From contig CAJTLO010000002.1 in assembly GCA_910577285.1 (NCBI GenBank), positions 62,001-126,000 of the forward strand: DNA of 64,000 nucleotides, in the 5' to 3' direction. The translations under genes and the position numbers were made by a program. This stretch comes from an uncultured Rikenellaceae bacterium. Lineage in GTDB: Bacteria; Bacteroidota; Bacteroidia; Bacteroidales; Rikenellaceae. Positions 9,091 to 17,240 of this stretch are shown piece by piece. How positions within the stretch are numbered: the stretch's first letter is position 1; each line of letters opens with the position of its first letter. Under the pieces are notes generated by a model that was not told the DNA's origin, did not search any database, and worked only from the letters and a program-made list of their open reading frames with translations.

Positions 9091-9801
9091 CTAAAACAAC
9101 TTTTTCCGGCCCGCCGTCACCACGAAATCCTTCAGGTAGGCCGGTTCGAAATAGGCGGTATCCTCCACCTCTCCCGCATCGAGCCGGGCCTGCGCGAGCC
9201 CGCAAAGCCCCCGCGCCGAAGGCTGTACGTCGATGAACCGGACTCCGTCGCGGGGTAGCACCTCCAGGGTCTTGGCCGCACCGCTCCCGAAGACGAAGAA
9301 CTCCCCTCCGGGACGGATGAACGTCCCGAAACTCGCAGCCGTCACCACCTCGGCGGCGACTTCCGAACGCCGCTCGAGCGAAGTATCGAACACCTCGGCA
9401 TAGACCTCCATCCTACGGGCGTCTATCATGGGGCAGAGCAGCGCCTCCTCCCACCGTTCGGCATGGAAGAGCCCCGCCCTGCGGTCTTCGCAGGCGATGA
9501 CCGCCAGCGCCGCGAGCGAGTCGACCGCCAGCAACGGAATATCCAGGGCATAACAAAGCCCCTTGGCGAAGGAGGTGCCTATCCGCAGACCGGTGTAGGA
9601 CCCCGGCCCACGGCCGACCGCCACCGCATCCAGTTCACGGGGGCTCACCCCCGCTTCCCGGAAAAGTTCGTCGGCGAATACGGCCACCTTGCGGGCGTGG
9701 TCGCGCCCCGCCTCCTCCCGAACGGAAACAGGCCTGCCTGCGCGGGAGAGTGCGACGGAACATACATCCGTTCCGGTTTCTATGCAGAGTATAAGGGACA
9801 T
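9091..9801 (-). CDS. tsaB: tRNA threonylcarbamoyladenosine protein TsaB
   Basis: A 236-residue protein of the ASKHA fold that partners TsaD and TsaE in making t6A37 on ANN-decoding tRNAs. The N-terminus (MSLILCIETGTDVCSVAL) and the GRGPGSYTGLRIG motif near 63-75 are diagnostic of TsaB. Length is normal. It lies downstream of smpB on the same strand, with a 78-base gap. Confidence 0.95.
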   Translation of the reverse strand: MSLILCIETGTDVCSVALSRAGRPVSVREEAGRDHARKVAVFADELFREAGVSPRELDAVAVGRGPGSYTGLRIGTSFAKGLCYALDIPLLAVDSLAALAVIACEDRRAGLFHAERWEEALLCPMIDARRMEVYAEVFDTSLERRSEVAAEVVTAASFGTFIRPGGEFFVFGSGAAKTLEVLPRDGVRFIDVQPSARGLCGLAQARLDAGEVEDTAYFEPAYLKDFVVTAGRKKLF

Positions 9802-9879
9802 TTTCTTTCGCTATTCGATTTCGATACGGGGGAGCCTGCGGGCGGCTGCGATCGCAGCTTCCTGCCGGACGAAGGGAGT

Positions 9880-10338
9880 TTACCGCTTCATGGCGCGGTC
9901 CATCTCCCGCCGGGCATCCTTCTCCTTGATGTAGTCGCGTTTGTCGTAGCTCTTCCGGCCGCGGGCCAGTCCGATCACCGCCTTGGCAAGGCCCCGGTCG
10001 TTCAGGAAAAGCCGCAGTCCCACGACAGTCACCGACTTGTCCTGCGATGCCCGCTCCAGTTTGTCGAGTTCGCGCCTGTTGAGCAGCAGTTTGCGGTCGC
10101 GCCGCGGCTGGTGGTTGTTGTAGGTACCCCAATGGTATTCGGAGATGTTCAGCCCCCGGATGTAAAGTTCGTGGCGGTCGAAATAGCAGTAACAATCCAC
10201 CATGGAAGCCTTGCCCAGTCGGAGCGACTTGATCTCGGTACCGGTCAGCACGATGCCGGCGACATACTCTTCGAGTATCTCGTAGTCGAACGCGGCCCGC
10301 TTGTTCTTTATATTTATCTTCTTGTTGTAATCCGCCAT
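9880..10338 (-). CDS. smpB: SsrA-binding protein SmpB
   Basis: A 152-residue tmRNA-binding protein used in trans-translation to rescue stalled ribosomes. Recognisable blocks are NKRAAFDYEILEEYVAGIVL, GTEIKSLRLGKAS, the RDRKLLLNRRE region and the basic C-terminal tail GRKSYDKRDYIKEKDARRE, which enters the ribosome's mRNA path. The promoter immediately upstream implies an almost leaderless mRNA (see the promoter entry). Confidence 0.97.
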   Translation of the reverse strand: MADYNKKINIKNKRAAFDYEILEEYVAGIVLTGTEIKSLRLGKASMVDCYCYFDRHELYIRGLNISEYHWGTYNNHQPRRDRKLLLNRRELDKLERASQDKSVTVVGLRLFLNDRGLAKAVIGLARGRKSYDKRDYIKEKDARREMDRAMKR

Positions 10339-10348
10339 AGCCTATTCG

Positions 10349-10379
10349 CAAAGGTACATATTCCGCAACGATAAACAAA
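10349..10379 (-). promoter_or_regulatory. Promoter of smpB
   Basis: On the minus strand TTTG (10379-10376), a 19-base spacer and TACCTTTG (10356-10349) match the Bacteroidota consensus. The last base of the -7 box is only 11 bases from the ATG at 10338, so the transcript should start about 3-6 bases before the start codon. Confidence 0.7.
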
Positions 10380-10409
10380 AACCGGACCCTTGCCCGCGGT
10401 CGGCCGACC

Positions 10410-12377
10410 TCAGAGGATCAGCCTCGAGATCTTCTTCGCAATCCGGGTCCGCACCTCGTTGAGTGCGGCGATGTTCTCCATGATGGACATCTGCTCCTCC
10501 TCCGAAAGTCCTTCGTCGGCAAGCCGCTCCTTGAGCTTGGCGATGATGGCCTCGATGGTCTTCGACTTATAGAGGGTGACCACCCGCGGAACGAGTTCCG
10601 ACAGGCGCTCCTCCTCGCTGTCGAGAAAGATCTCGTGTCGTTTCCACAGCTCGCTCATCACGTAGTTGGTATCCGAGGTGAGGATGTCGACCGCCGCGTT
10701 GCACACCAGCGGGTCAGCATGGTTGGTGAAGTAGTGCTCCGGCACCCGGACCCCCTCGCCCAGGTCGGCATAGTGCTGTTCGTAGCACTCGTATATCGCC
10801 CTGTACTGGGGGTTGCGGATGGATACGTCGTCGTGCAGGTCGCTGAAGATGGTTTCCGCCACATTGAACTTCACCAGGTTGCGCCCCTCCTTGTGTTCGA
10901 AATAGAGATGACCGTACTTCATCAGGTAGCCCACGATCTCCTTCTCCAGCTCGTCCATGCTGCTGCCTGCGGTCACGCCCCTGAGCGGGGTGGGCAGCAC
11001 GGCGGCCTGCTCCTCGCGGCGGCGCTGCGCCTGCATGTTGCGCAGGAAATCGCCGGTCTGACGGTCGTAATGCACCGAATGACGCTTGCGGGCCACCTCG
11101 GCCACGAGTACCTGCTCGTCCACCTCCATGCTCTTCGCACAGTCCTTGATGAATACCGAGCGGATGATCGGGTCGGGAATCTCGGAGATCGACTGCACGA
11201 TATCGGTAACCAGCCCGGCCCTCTTCAACGGATCGTCCCCGGCGTCGGCCATCAGCAACCGCGTCTTGAAACGGATGAAATCCTCTTCGTGCTCCTCGAT
11301 GTAGCTCTTCACCTGGGCCGCCGAATGCGAACGGCCGAACGAATCGGGATCCTCGCCGTCGGGCAGCAGCACCACCCGCACGTTCAGCCCCTCGCGCAGG
11401 ATCATGTCGATACCGCGCAGCGACGCCTTGATGCCCGCCGAGTCGCCGTCGTAGATGACGGTGACATTCTTCGTGAACCGGCTGATGAGTTTGATCTGGT
11501 CCACGGTCAGGGAGGTGCCCGACGAGGCTACCACATTCTCCACCCCCGTCTGGTGCATCCGCATCACATCCGTATACCCCTCCACGAGAATACAGAAGTT
11601 CTCGCGCACGATGGCGTTCTTCGCATGATAGATCCCGTACAGGCTGTGACTCTTGCTGTAGATGACGCTTTCGGGCGAATTGAGGTACTTGGCCGTACGG
11701 TCGCTCGTTTTCAGCACCCGCCCCCCGAACGCGATGACTCGACCGCTGATGGAGTGCACCGGAAAGATGACGCGCCCCGTGAAGCGGTCGTAATACCCGC
11801 CCGTTTCGCGCTTGATGGTAAGTCCCGTTTCGGTAAGGAACTGCTCCTTGTATCCCGCGCCGAGCGCCGCCATGGTCATCGCGTCTCCCTTGGCCGGGCA
11901 GTAGCCCAGCGAGAACTTGCGGATGGTGGCATCGGTGAACCCGCGCTCGCGGAAATACCCCATCCCCACGCTCAGCCCCTCGTCGGTATCATGCAGCACG
12001 TGCTGGAAATAGTCGGCGGCCCAACTGCTGACCACCATCATGCTCTCGCGGTCGTCGTTCCGCTTGGCCTCTTCCGGCGTAAGCTCCTTCTCCCGCACCT
12101 CGATGCCGTACTTCTTCGCGACATACTTGAGCGCTTCACCGTAGGTCATCTTCTCGTGCTCCATGACGAACGTCACGGCGTTGCCGCCCTTGCCGCAACC
12201 GAAACACTTGAAGAGCCCCTTGGCGGGGGAGACGACGAAAGAAGGCGTGCGCTCGCTATGGAACGGACAGCAGGCCTGGTAGTTCGCCCCCTTACGTTTG
12301 AGGGTGACGAAATCGCTCACCACCTCCACGATGTTGGCGGCGGCATAGATTCGGTCTACTGTTTCCCTGTCTATCAT
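10410..12377 (-). CDS. dnaG: DNA primase DnaG
   Basis: A 655-residue primase that makes RNA primers at the replication fork. The N-terminal CHC2-type zinc ribbon has Cys37, His40, Cys58 and Cys61. The catalytic core carries the Toprim motifs VEGYTDVMRMHQ and VIYDGDSAGIKA. The C-terminal helicase-interaction part follows. The ATG at 12377 (MIDRETVDRIY) is the usual primase start. It is separated from smpB by about 70 bases. Confidence 0.97.
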   Translation of the reverse strand: MIDRETVDRIYAAANIVEVVSDFVTLKRKGANYQACCPFHSERTPSFVVSPAKGLFKCFGCGKGGNAVTFVMEHEKMTYGEALKYVAKKYGIEVREKELTPEEAKRNDDRESMMVVSSWAADYFQHVLHDTDEGLSVGMGYFRERGFTDATIRKFSLGYCPAKGDAMTMAALGAGYKEQFLTETGLTIKRETGGYYDRFTGRVIFPVHSISGRVIAFGGRVLKTSDRTAKYLNSPESVIYSKSHSLYGIYHAKNAIVRENFCILVEGYTDVMRMHQTGVENVVASSGTSLTVDQIKLISRFTKNVTVIYDGDSAGIKASLRGIDMILREGLNVRVVLLPDGEDPDSFGRSHSAAQVKSYIEEHEEDFIRFKTRLLMADAGDDPLKRAGLVTDIVQSISEIPDPIIRSVFIKDCAKSMEVDEQVLVAEVARKRHSVHYDRQTGDFLRNMQAQRRREEQAAVLPTPLRGVTAGSSMDELEKEIVGYLMKYGHLYFEHKEGRNLVKFNVAETIFSDLHDDVSIRNPQYRAIYECYEQHYADLGEGVRVPEHYFTNHADPLVCNAAVDILTSDTNYVMSELWKRHEIFLDSEEERLSELVPRVVTLYKSKTIEAIIAKLKERLADEGLSEEEQMSIMENIAALNEVRTRIAKKISRLIL

Positions 12378-12570
12378 CTCGTACGTTCGGAATATCCTCC
12401 GTGCAAATTTACGAATTTCCGCCCGACCGGCCGCACCGACCGGTCCTTTTCGCACCCTCGACCGCGACGGAGCACCGCCGCACGAACAGCCCGCGCACGC
12501 CACGCGACCATACACACGCAGGGGACGACGGAAACCTACGCCCCGACGTCCCCCGCCCGAAAACTCACCG

Positions 12571-14415
12571 TCAGAAGGGGAAAAGCAGCGGCAGCACGAA
12601 GATCATCACCACTCCCATGGCCACCTGCAAGGGGAGACCCACACGAATGTAGTCGCCGAACTTGTATCCCCCGGCATTCATCACCAGCGCATTGGGCGGT
12701 GTGGAGAAGGGCGATGCGAAACACATGCTCGCCGAAACGGCCACCGCGAAGAGGAAAGGATAGGGGCTCACCCCCATCCGCAGGGCGGCATCCATGGCGA
12801 TAGGGGCAAAGAGCACCGCCGTGGCCGTATTGCTGATGAACATGGTCGTCAGCGAAGTGGCGAAGTAGACCGCCGCCAGCAACCCGTGCGGTCCCACATC
12901 GCCCAGGCCGTGCAGCAGGAATCCGGAGATGGCGGCCGTGATGCCGGTTTTGTCGAAAGCGACGGACATGGGAATCATGGCGGCTATCAGCACCACGCTG
13001 CTCCAGTTGATGCTGGTGTAGGCCTCCTCCATGTTGCGCAGGCAGCCGGTGAGCACCATCAGCACCGATGCCAGCAGCACGGCGGCCACCCCCGGCACCA
13101 CGTCGAGTACCATGAGCAGGATCATGCCCGCCATAATGAGCGCCGCCACGGGCGCCTTTCTGTCGAGCGTCACGCGGGCCGCCCGCTTTTCGGGCTGCCC
13201 CAGCAGCACGAATTCGTCCGTATACTCCTCCAGACCGGTCAGGTTCTCCCACGTCCCCTGAATCAGCAACGAATCCCCCGCATGCATCTTCACGTCGCGC
13301 ACGTCGCCCAGGTCGTACTCCCCGTGCCGCTTGACGCCGAGCACGTTCACGTTGTAGAGCTCCCGGAAACGGCTGTCCGCCACCGTGTGGTTGACGAGGT
13401 GGGAATTGGGCATGATGAACGCCTCGGCATACCCCGTATCGGCAGTTTCGCCCGACGTCTGCGGGCTCCACTCGGTCGCCACAAGCCCCTGCTCCGCCAC
13501 CAGGCGGTCCACATTCTCCTCGCTGCCGTGCAGATGCAGGATGTCTTCGGCCCGGATCACGCTCTCGGGTCCGGCGACCTCCTCGGTAACGGCCCGGCGG
13601 AACCGGCCCGGCGAGGTGTGGATGATGCGACCCACGCTCACGTCGTAGAGCGAACCGATGCGCAGCTCCTTCAGCGAACGACCCACCACGGGCGACGCGG
13701 CAGGCACCTCCACCTGAAAACTATGCCGTTCGAGGTGATACTCGGCAACGAGCTCCGGCAACGTCTTGGTCCGTTGCCGCTCCTTCGTTTTCCCGGCCTC
13801 CTTGCCCACCAGCAACCGGCTCAGGAAATAGAGTACCCCCACGCCGACGGCTACGACCACCGCCCCTACGGGAGCGAAGGTGAAGAAACCGAGAGGCTTC
13901 ATGCCGGCATCCACGAGCGCCTCCTGAATAACCAGGTTGGGCGGGGTACTGATCAGGGTAAAGAGCCCCATGCTGCTGGCGAAGGCCATGGGCATCAGGT
14001 AACGACGCGAACTGATGCCGGCCGAAGCGGCCATGCTCATCACGATGGGCATCATGACCGCCACCGTCCCCGTATTGCTCACGAAGGCCCCTATGAGTGC
14101 CGTCACGAGCATCACGAGGATGAAAAGCACATTCTCGTTCTTTCCGCCGATACGCAGAATCCGGCTGCTGATCATCTTGGCCAGACCCGTACGGAAAATA
14201 CCGGCACCGACCACGAACAGCCCCACCATCATGATCACCACCGGACTCGCGAACCCCGAGAGCGCCTCGGAAGGGGTGAGGATGCCGCCCACCAGCAGGG
14301 CGAGCAGGGCGCACAGCGCCACGATATCGGACCGGACCTTACCGCTCATGAAGAAGAAACACGAAACGAGCAGAATGCCCAGAGTCGTCACAGAGGGAGA
14401 GAACAAAGATTCCAT
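12571..14415 (-). CDS. SLC13/DASS-type transporter with paired RCK_C (TrkA-C) domains
   Basis: A 614-residue membrane protein of the divalent anion:sodium symporter fold. The two inverted halves each show an SNT motif (FVSNTGTVAVMMP and FISNTATAVLFAP) and a TPPN motif (ISTPPNLVIQ and FSTPPNALVM), which in this fold form the sodium and substrate sites. Between the halves, roughly residues 220-400, lie two cytosolic RCK_C domains (VVGRSLKELRIGSLYDV and RFRELYNVNVLGVKRHGEYD). This architecture is common in bacteria and often annotated as sulfate or dicarboxylate permease; the substrate cannot be told. It is about 190 bases from dnaG. Confidence 0.9.
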   Translation of the reverse strand: MESLFSPSVTTLGILLVSCFFFMSGKVRSDIVALCALLALLVGGILTPSEALSGFASPVVIMMVGLFVVGAGIFRTGLAKMISSRILRIGGKNENVLFILVMLVTALIGAFVSNTGTVAVMMPIVMSMAASAGISSRRYLMPMAFASSMGLFTLISTPPNLVIQEALVDAGMKPLGFFTFAPVGAVVVAVGVGVLYFLSRLLVGKEAGKTKERQRTKTLPELVAEYHLERHSFQVEVPAASPVVGRSLKELRIGSLYDVSVGRIIHTSPGRFRRAVTEEVAGPESVIRAEDILHLHGSEENVDRLVAEQGLVATEWSPQTSGETADTGYAEAFIMPNSHLVNHTVADSRFRELYNVNVLGVKRHGEYDLGDVRDVKMHAGDSLLIQGTWENLTGLEEYTDEFVLLGQPEKRAARVTLDRKAPVAALIMAGMILLMVLDVVPGVAAVLLASVLMVLTGCLRNMEEAYTSINWSSVVLIAAMIPMSVAFDKTGITAAISGFLLHGLGDVGPHGLLAAVYFATSLTTMFISNTATAVLFAPIAMDAALRMGVSPYPFLFAVAVSASMCFASPFSTPPNALVMNAGGYKFGDYIRVGLPLQVAMGVVMIFVLPLLFPF

Positions 14416-14602
14416 ACCTTTTTACTACCGTATGTTTATCGGATTGGCAAGATAGGGATTACCTGCGAATAATGCAACCCGGCGGGCTTCGGCGCGGCCG
14501 GGCGCAGCGCCATCGGGCCAAGGCTGGCCCCTTTTTTGAGGTGTCGTTGCAAAGCGGTCCGGCCTCCGGCCGACCCGCATACGATTTAAAATACCGACTA
14601 CG

Positions 14603-15091
14603 ATGAAAGAGATGAAAAAAGAAGAGTACAAAGAGGCACGCAGGGAGTTCGACCGAACCGCCGCGGAGCTCAAAAAGGAGGTACGCCAGGAGGCACGCGA
14701 GGCGTATACGGAGGTCAAGAAGGAGGCTTCCGACCGGATGAAGAGGATCGACGAAGAGCTCCGGGAGACGGTACGCTCGGAGAAAGCGCTCGACGACGGA
14801 TGTTCGCGGCACCACATCCGGGAGGCACGCGAAGCGGCCCGCAAGGCGAAGGACGACGTCAACCTGGAGGTCATCACGGCCCGCGCCGACTTCGACGACG
14901 AGAAAGCCGATTTCCGCGACGACATCGCCGACGCCCGGCGCAAGATGCGCGACGACACCCAGACCGGCACCGTGATCGCCAAAACCTACGACATCTCCGA
15001 CCGGGCGCAGCGGGCCAAGGACGAGATCGACGCCGACCGCCTCGATTCGCTGGAGAGAATGGACCGAATCGGTCGCGACATCGACCGGTAG
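14603..15091 (+). CDS. Highly charged coiled-coil protein of unknown function
   Basis: A 162-residue, extremely hydrophilic protein without signal peptide or membrane segment. Lys/Arg and Glu/Asp dominate, with repeats of the EAREAYTEVKKEAS and REAREAARKAKDD type, predicting long amphipathic helices. The only cysteine lies in the DDGCSRHH stretch near the middle. The ATG at 14603 follows about 90 bases after a non-coding stretch; neighbours are convergent or far away, so it is probably monocistronic. I do not recognise a family; a DNA-associated or stress-type helical protein is possible but unsupported. Confidence 0.7.
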   Translation: MKEMKKEEYKEARREFDRTAAELKKEVRQEAREAYTEVKKEASDRMKRIDEELRETVRSEKALDDGCSRHHIREAREAARKAKDDVNLEVITARADFDDEKADFRDDIADARRKMRDDTQTGTVIAKTYDISDRAQRAKDEIDADRLDSLERMDRIGRDIDR

Positions 15092-15157
15092 CCCCGGGTG
15101 CCGTACCGCACCCGAAGAGGAGCGGCAGAACGGCGGTCCCCGGAACTCCGCAAACAC

Positions 15158-15192
15158 AAAAAAGGCGCAGGCGAGCTTCCCAGCTTACCTGC
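15158..15192 (-). terminator. Rho-independent terminator, minus strand
   Basis: On the minus strand an 11-bp stem with one mismatch (GCAGGTAAGCT / AGCTCGCCTGC, 15192-15167) is followed by GCC and six T's (15163-15158). Confidence 0.7.
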
Positions 15193-15640
15193 ACCGACAT
15201 TCTAAAATCCTACCTAAAACTTAAACGCCCGTCCGCCTGAACGGACGGGTATATCGTTACAATCCAATTTCATCTTACCGAGGCAGCCCCGCACGCACGG
15301 GAGCGGATACATCGCTCGCCGCCGCACGGGAGGAAATCCCTCCTCCCCCACCGGGCCATCCCACCGCTGCGGGAGATCGCCTCCACGCTGCGGGACAGGG
15401 GAAGAACCGTTTGCGGCAACGGCACGGAAAGCGCCGAGCGCATCCCGTTCGCCACGAACCGCCGCCTTTCCAAAGAACCTTCCGGGAAACCTCTCCCCTT
15501 TCGTGTGCCGCCCGGGTACGATGCGTGCCGTACCCGTGCGATGCACCTCTAACCTAACTTACTATCCTAACTATTGCTTGTCCGGACTTCCCAGTGCGGC
15601 CCCGGAACAGAACTGTTACTGAAATAACTGTTATTCCGAT
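15158..15640 (-). ncRNA. Candidate structured non-coding RNA, unclassified
   Basis: A consensus promoter (15673-15645) and an intrinsic terminator (ending at 15158) bracket about 480 bases on the minus strand. No convincing protein is encoded: the longest frame begins with GTG and has an Arg/Gly/Pro-rich composition. Perfect hairpins lie inside. CGGGTACG/CGTACCCG (15513-15520 with 15529-15536) and CCCGTCCG/CGGACGGG (15228-15235 with 15242-15249) are the clearest. The 5' part contains GGGAAGTCCGGAC, reminiscent of RNase P RNA region I, but the matching 3' P4 sequence is not seen. Not identified. Confidence 0.4.
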
Positions 15641-15644
15641 AACA

Positions 15645-15673
15645 CAAAAGTATAGCTTATTTTTTAATTCCAA
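15645..15673 (-). promoter_or_regulatory. Promoter of the candidate ncRNA
   Basis: On the minus strand TTG (15673-15671), an 18-base spacer and TACTTTTG (15652-15645) fit TTTG/TAnnTTTG. The predicted start is near 15638. The interval from here to 15989 holds no gene that I can see. Confidence 0.6.
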
Positions 15674-15989
15674 TAACAATTCATAATTTTTTTTCGCAAA
15701 AAACATCGAAAAGATTACGATCCGCCCACCTTCCGCCACACGCACGGTGCCTGACGACGCACCGAGGAACACGCAACGCCTTCCCCTGCGCAACGTTTCC
15801 CCACCGCCCCTCCCGGAAAAAGAACCCTGACCCCTCTGAAACTGCCGCTACGCAGCTCCGCAAAGCCTCGCCCTGTCGAGAAGCCTCCGCCGCACGCACA
15901 GAATGGCAGCCGCTTTGCACACCTTCTTATCAGAAGTCCTCCTGCAACCGGACAACCGTCACCGGACAAGGGCATGAAGAGAAAAAAAT

Positions 15990-16010
15990 ATACTATGCGA
16001 TACATAGTAT
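15990..16010. promoter_or_regulatory. Palindromic operator candidate of the PspC/PadR operon
   Basis: ATACTATG and CATAGTAT form perfect 8-base inverted arms around a 5-base centre (CGATA). The palindrome lies 13 bases before the -7 box at 16024, where a -33 element would be expected. PadR regulators typically bind short palindromes built on ATG/CAT half-sites, and a PadR gene is the third gene of this operon, so autoregulation is a reasonable inference. Confidence 0.5.
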
Positions 16011-16023
16011 TGAAAAATTTACA

Positions 16024-16031
16024 TATATTTG
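16024..16031 (+). promoter_or_regulatory. -7 box of the PspC/PadR operon
   Basis: TATATTTG matches TAnnTTTG. The expected -33 position is occupied by the palindrome at 15990-16010, with no TTTG there, which suggests a regulated promoter. Confidence 0.6.
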
Positions 16032-16064
16032 CGATGCCAAAAGACATTAAACCGGACATGGGCC

Positions 16065-16541
16065 ATGAAAAAGACACTTAACGTAAACATCGGCTCCCTC
16101 GCATTCGTCATCGACGAGGATGCCTACCATATCCTGCGGAAATACCTTGACGACGTAGGAGAGCGATTCGAACCTGTAGAAGCCGCCGAAACGCTCAACG
16201 ACCTGGAGATGCGCATAGCCGACATCTTCAGCGAGAACCTCGCCTCGCCCCGGCAGGTGGTCAATGCCGATCTCGTCCGCAAAACGATCGCCATTCTGGG
16301 TCGGGCCGACGAATTCGGAGAACCCCGCCGCAAGCGCCAGGAGGCACGACAGAACGACCTCAAACAACTGCGCCGCTCGCGCCACAACCGGGTGCTCGGC
16401 GGCGTATGCGGCGGTCTGGCCGACTATTTCGGAATCGACGTCGCCGTCATCCGCCTCCTGATGTTTCTGCTCATCTTCTTCGGCGGCATCAGCGTGTGGG
16501 TATACATCATCCTGTGGATCGTGATTCCCTCCGAAGCGTGA
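16065..16541 (+). CDS. PspC domain protein 1
   Basis: A 158-residue protein. Residues 1-95 form a charged N-terminal domain (MKKTLNVNIGSLAFVIDEDA) that recurs at the N-terminus of the 438-residue protein further down the operon. From about residue 105 the PspC motif appears (NRVLGGVCGGLADYFGID), ending in one hydrophobic helix and ILWIVIPSEA. PspC-domain proteins sit in the inner membrane and are linked to envelope-stress responses in other bacteria. The ATG at 16065 matches the paralogue's start. First gene of the operon. Confidence 0.88.
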   Translation: MKKTLNVNIGSLAFVIDEDAYHILRKYLDDVGERFEPVEAAETLNDLEMRIADIFSENLASPRQVVNADLVRKTIAILGRADEFGEPRRKRQEARQNDLKQLRRSRHNRVLGGVCGGLADYFGIDVAVIRLLMFLLIFFGGISVWVYIILWIVIPSEA

Positions 16542-16632
16542 GTCCCCGCCGCCGAATACCTTTGAAAACATCCCGCCGGGCACCGGCCCGCAGCGAGACA
16601 GACAAGCAAACCAACCGATAAAAAAGACAAAC

Positions 16633-16875
16633 ATGGAGATCATCAACGACAATAGGGAGCCCAAGCGGCTCTACCGCAGCCGCCGGCACATCCTCGGCGG
16701 CGTATGCCAGGGACTGGCCGACTATTTCAACGTAGACGTCGTACTCGTCCGCATCATCGCACTCTTCGCCCTTTTCTGCTTCTCGGCAGGCTTCTGGGTA
16801 TATCTCGTGCTGTGGATAGCGGTTCCCCTGGAACCGGCATCGGCCGGGGGCCGCGACAATTACGGAAGGAGCTGA
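16633..16875 (+). CDS. PspC domain protein 2 (minimal)
   Basis: An 80-residue protein consisting of little more than a PspC domain: KRLYRSRRHILGGVCQGLADYF, a membrane helix (FALFCFSAGFWVYLVLW) and a short tail. The next gene starts 2 bases after its stop, so translation is probably coupled to the PadR regulator. Its N-terminus (MEIINDNR) resembles that of the 123-residue membrane protein at the end of the operon (MEVINDSR). Confidence 0.88.
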   Translation: MEIINDNREPKRLYRSRRHILGGVCQGLADYFNVDVVLVRIIALFALFCFSAGFWVYLVLWIAVPLEPASAGGRDNYGRS

Positions 16876-16877
16876 CC

Positions 16878-17213
16878 ATGGAACCCATCAACGTTGACAA
16901 CACCAAGGCGCAGATGCGCAAGGGGATTCTGGAGTACTGCGTACTGCTGATCCTTTCGCGCGGCGACTCCTACGCCCCGAAGATCATCGCGGAGCTCAAG
17001 AACGCGCAAATGATCGTCGTGGAGGGAACGCTCTACCCCATTCTCACGCGCCAGAAAAACCAGGGGCTGCTCTCCTACCGCTGGGAGGAGTCGCCGCAGG
17101 GCCCTCCCCGGAAGTACTACACCCTCACCGACAAGGGACGCGAAGCGCTCGCCCAGCTCGACGCCTCGTGGGACGAGCTGATAGGACAGATCGCACAGAT
17201 ACGCGGCCGCTAA
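16878..17213 (+). CDS. PadR family transcriptional regulator
   Basis: A 111-residue winged-helix protein. Family marks are MRKGILEYCVLLILSRGDSY in helix 1, the EGTLYPILTRQKNQGLLSYR recognition-helix and wing region, and PPRKYYTLTDKGREAL. Short PadR proteins of this kind act as dimers that repress their own and adjacent genes. It lies between PspC genes, and the palindrome at 15990-16010 is a candidate binding site. The inducing signal is unknown, but linkage to membrane proteins suggests envelope status. Confidence 0.93.
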   Translation: MEPINVDNTKAQMRKGILEYCVLLILSRGDSYAPKIIAELKNAQMIVVEGTLYPILTRQKNQGLLSYRWEESPQGPPRKYYTLTDKGREALAQLDASWDELIGQIAQIRGR

Positions 17214-17240
17214 CGCGGTCCGGAAAACACCATCAAGACC

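Noticed and set aside
15214..15546. 110-codon GTG frame inside the candidate RNA
   Set aside because: Arg/Gly/Pro-rich translation, no conserved motif, and the stop falls between RNA hairpins; treated as non-coding but kept as a way to refute the RNA claim.
15158..15640. RNase P RNA
   Set aside because: The 5' part has a similar GGAAGTCC stretch, but the expected 3' P4 strand and the other conserved regions were not found.
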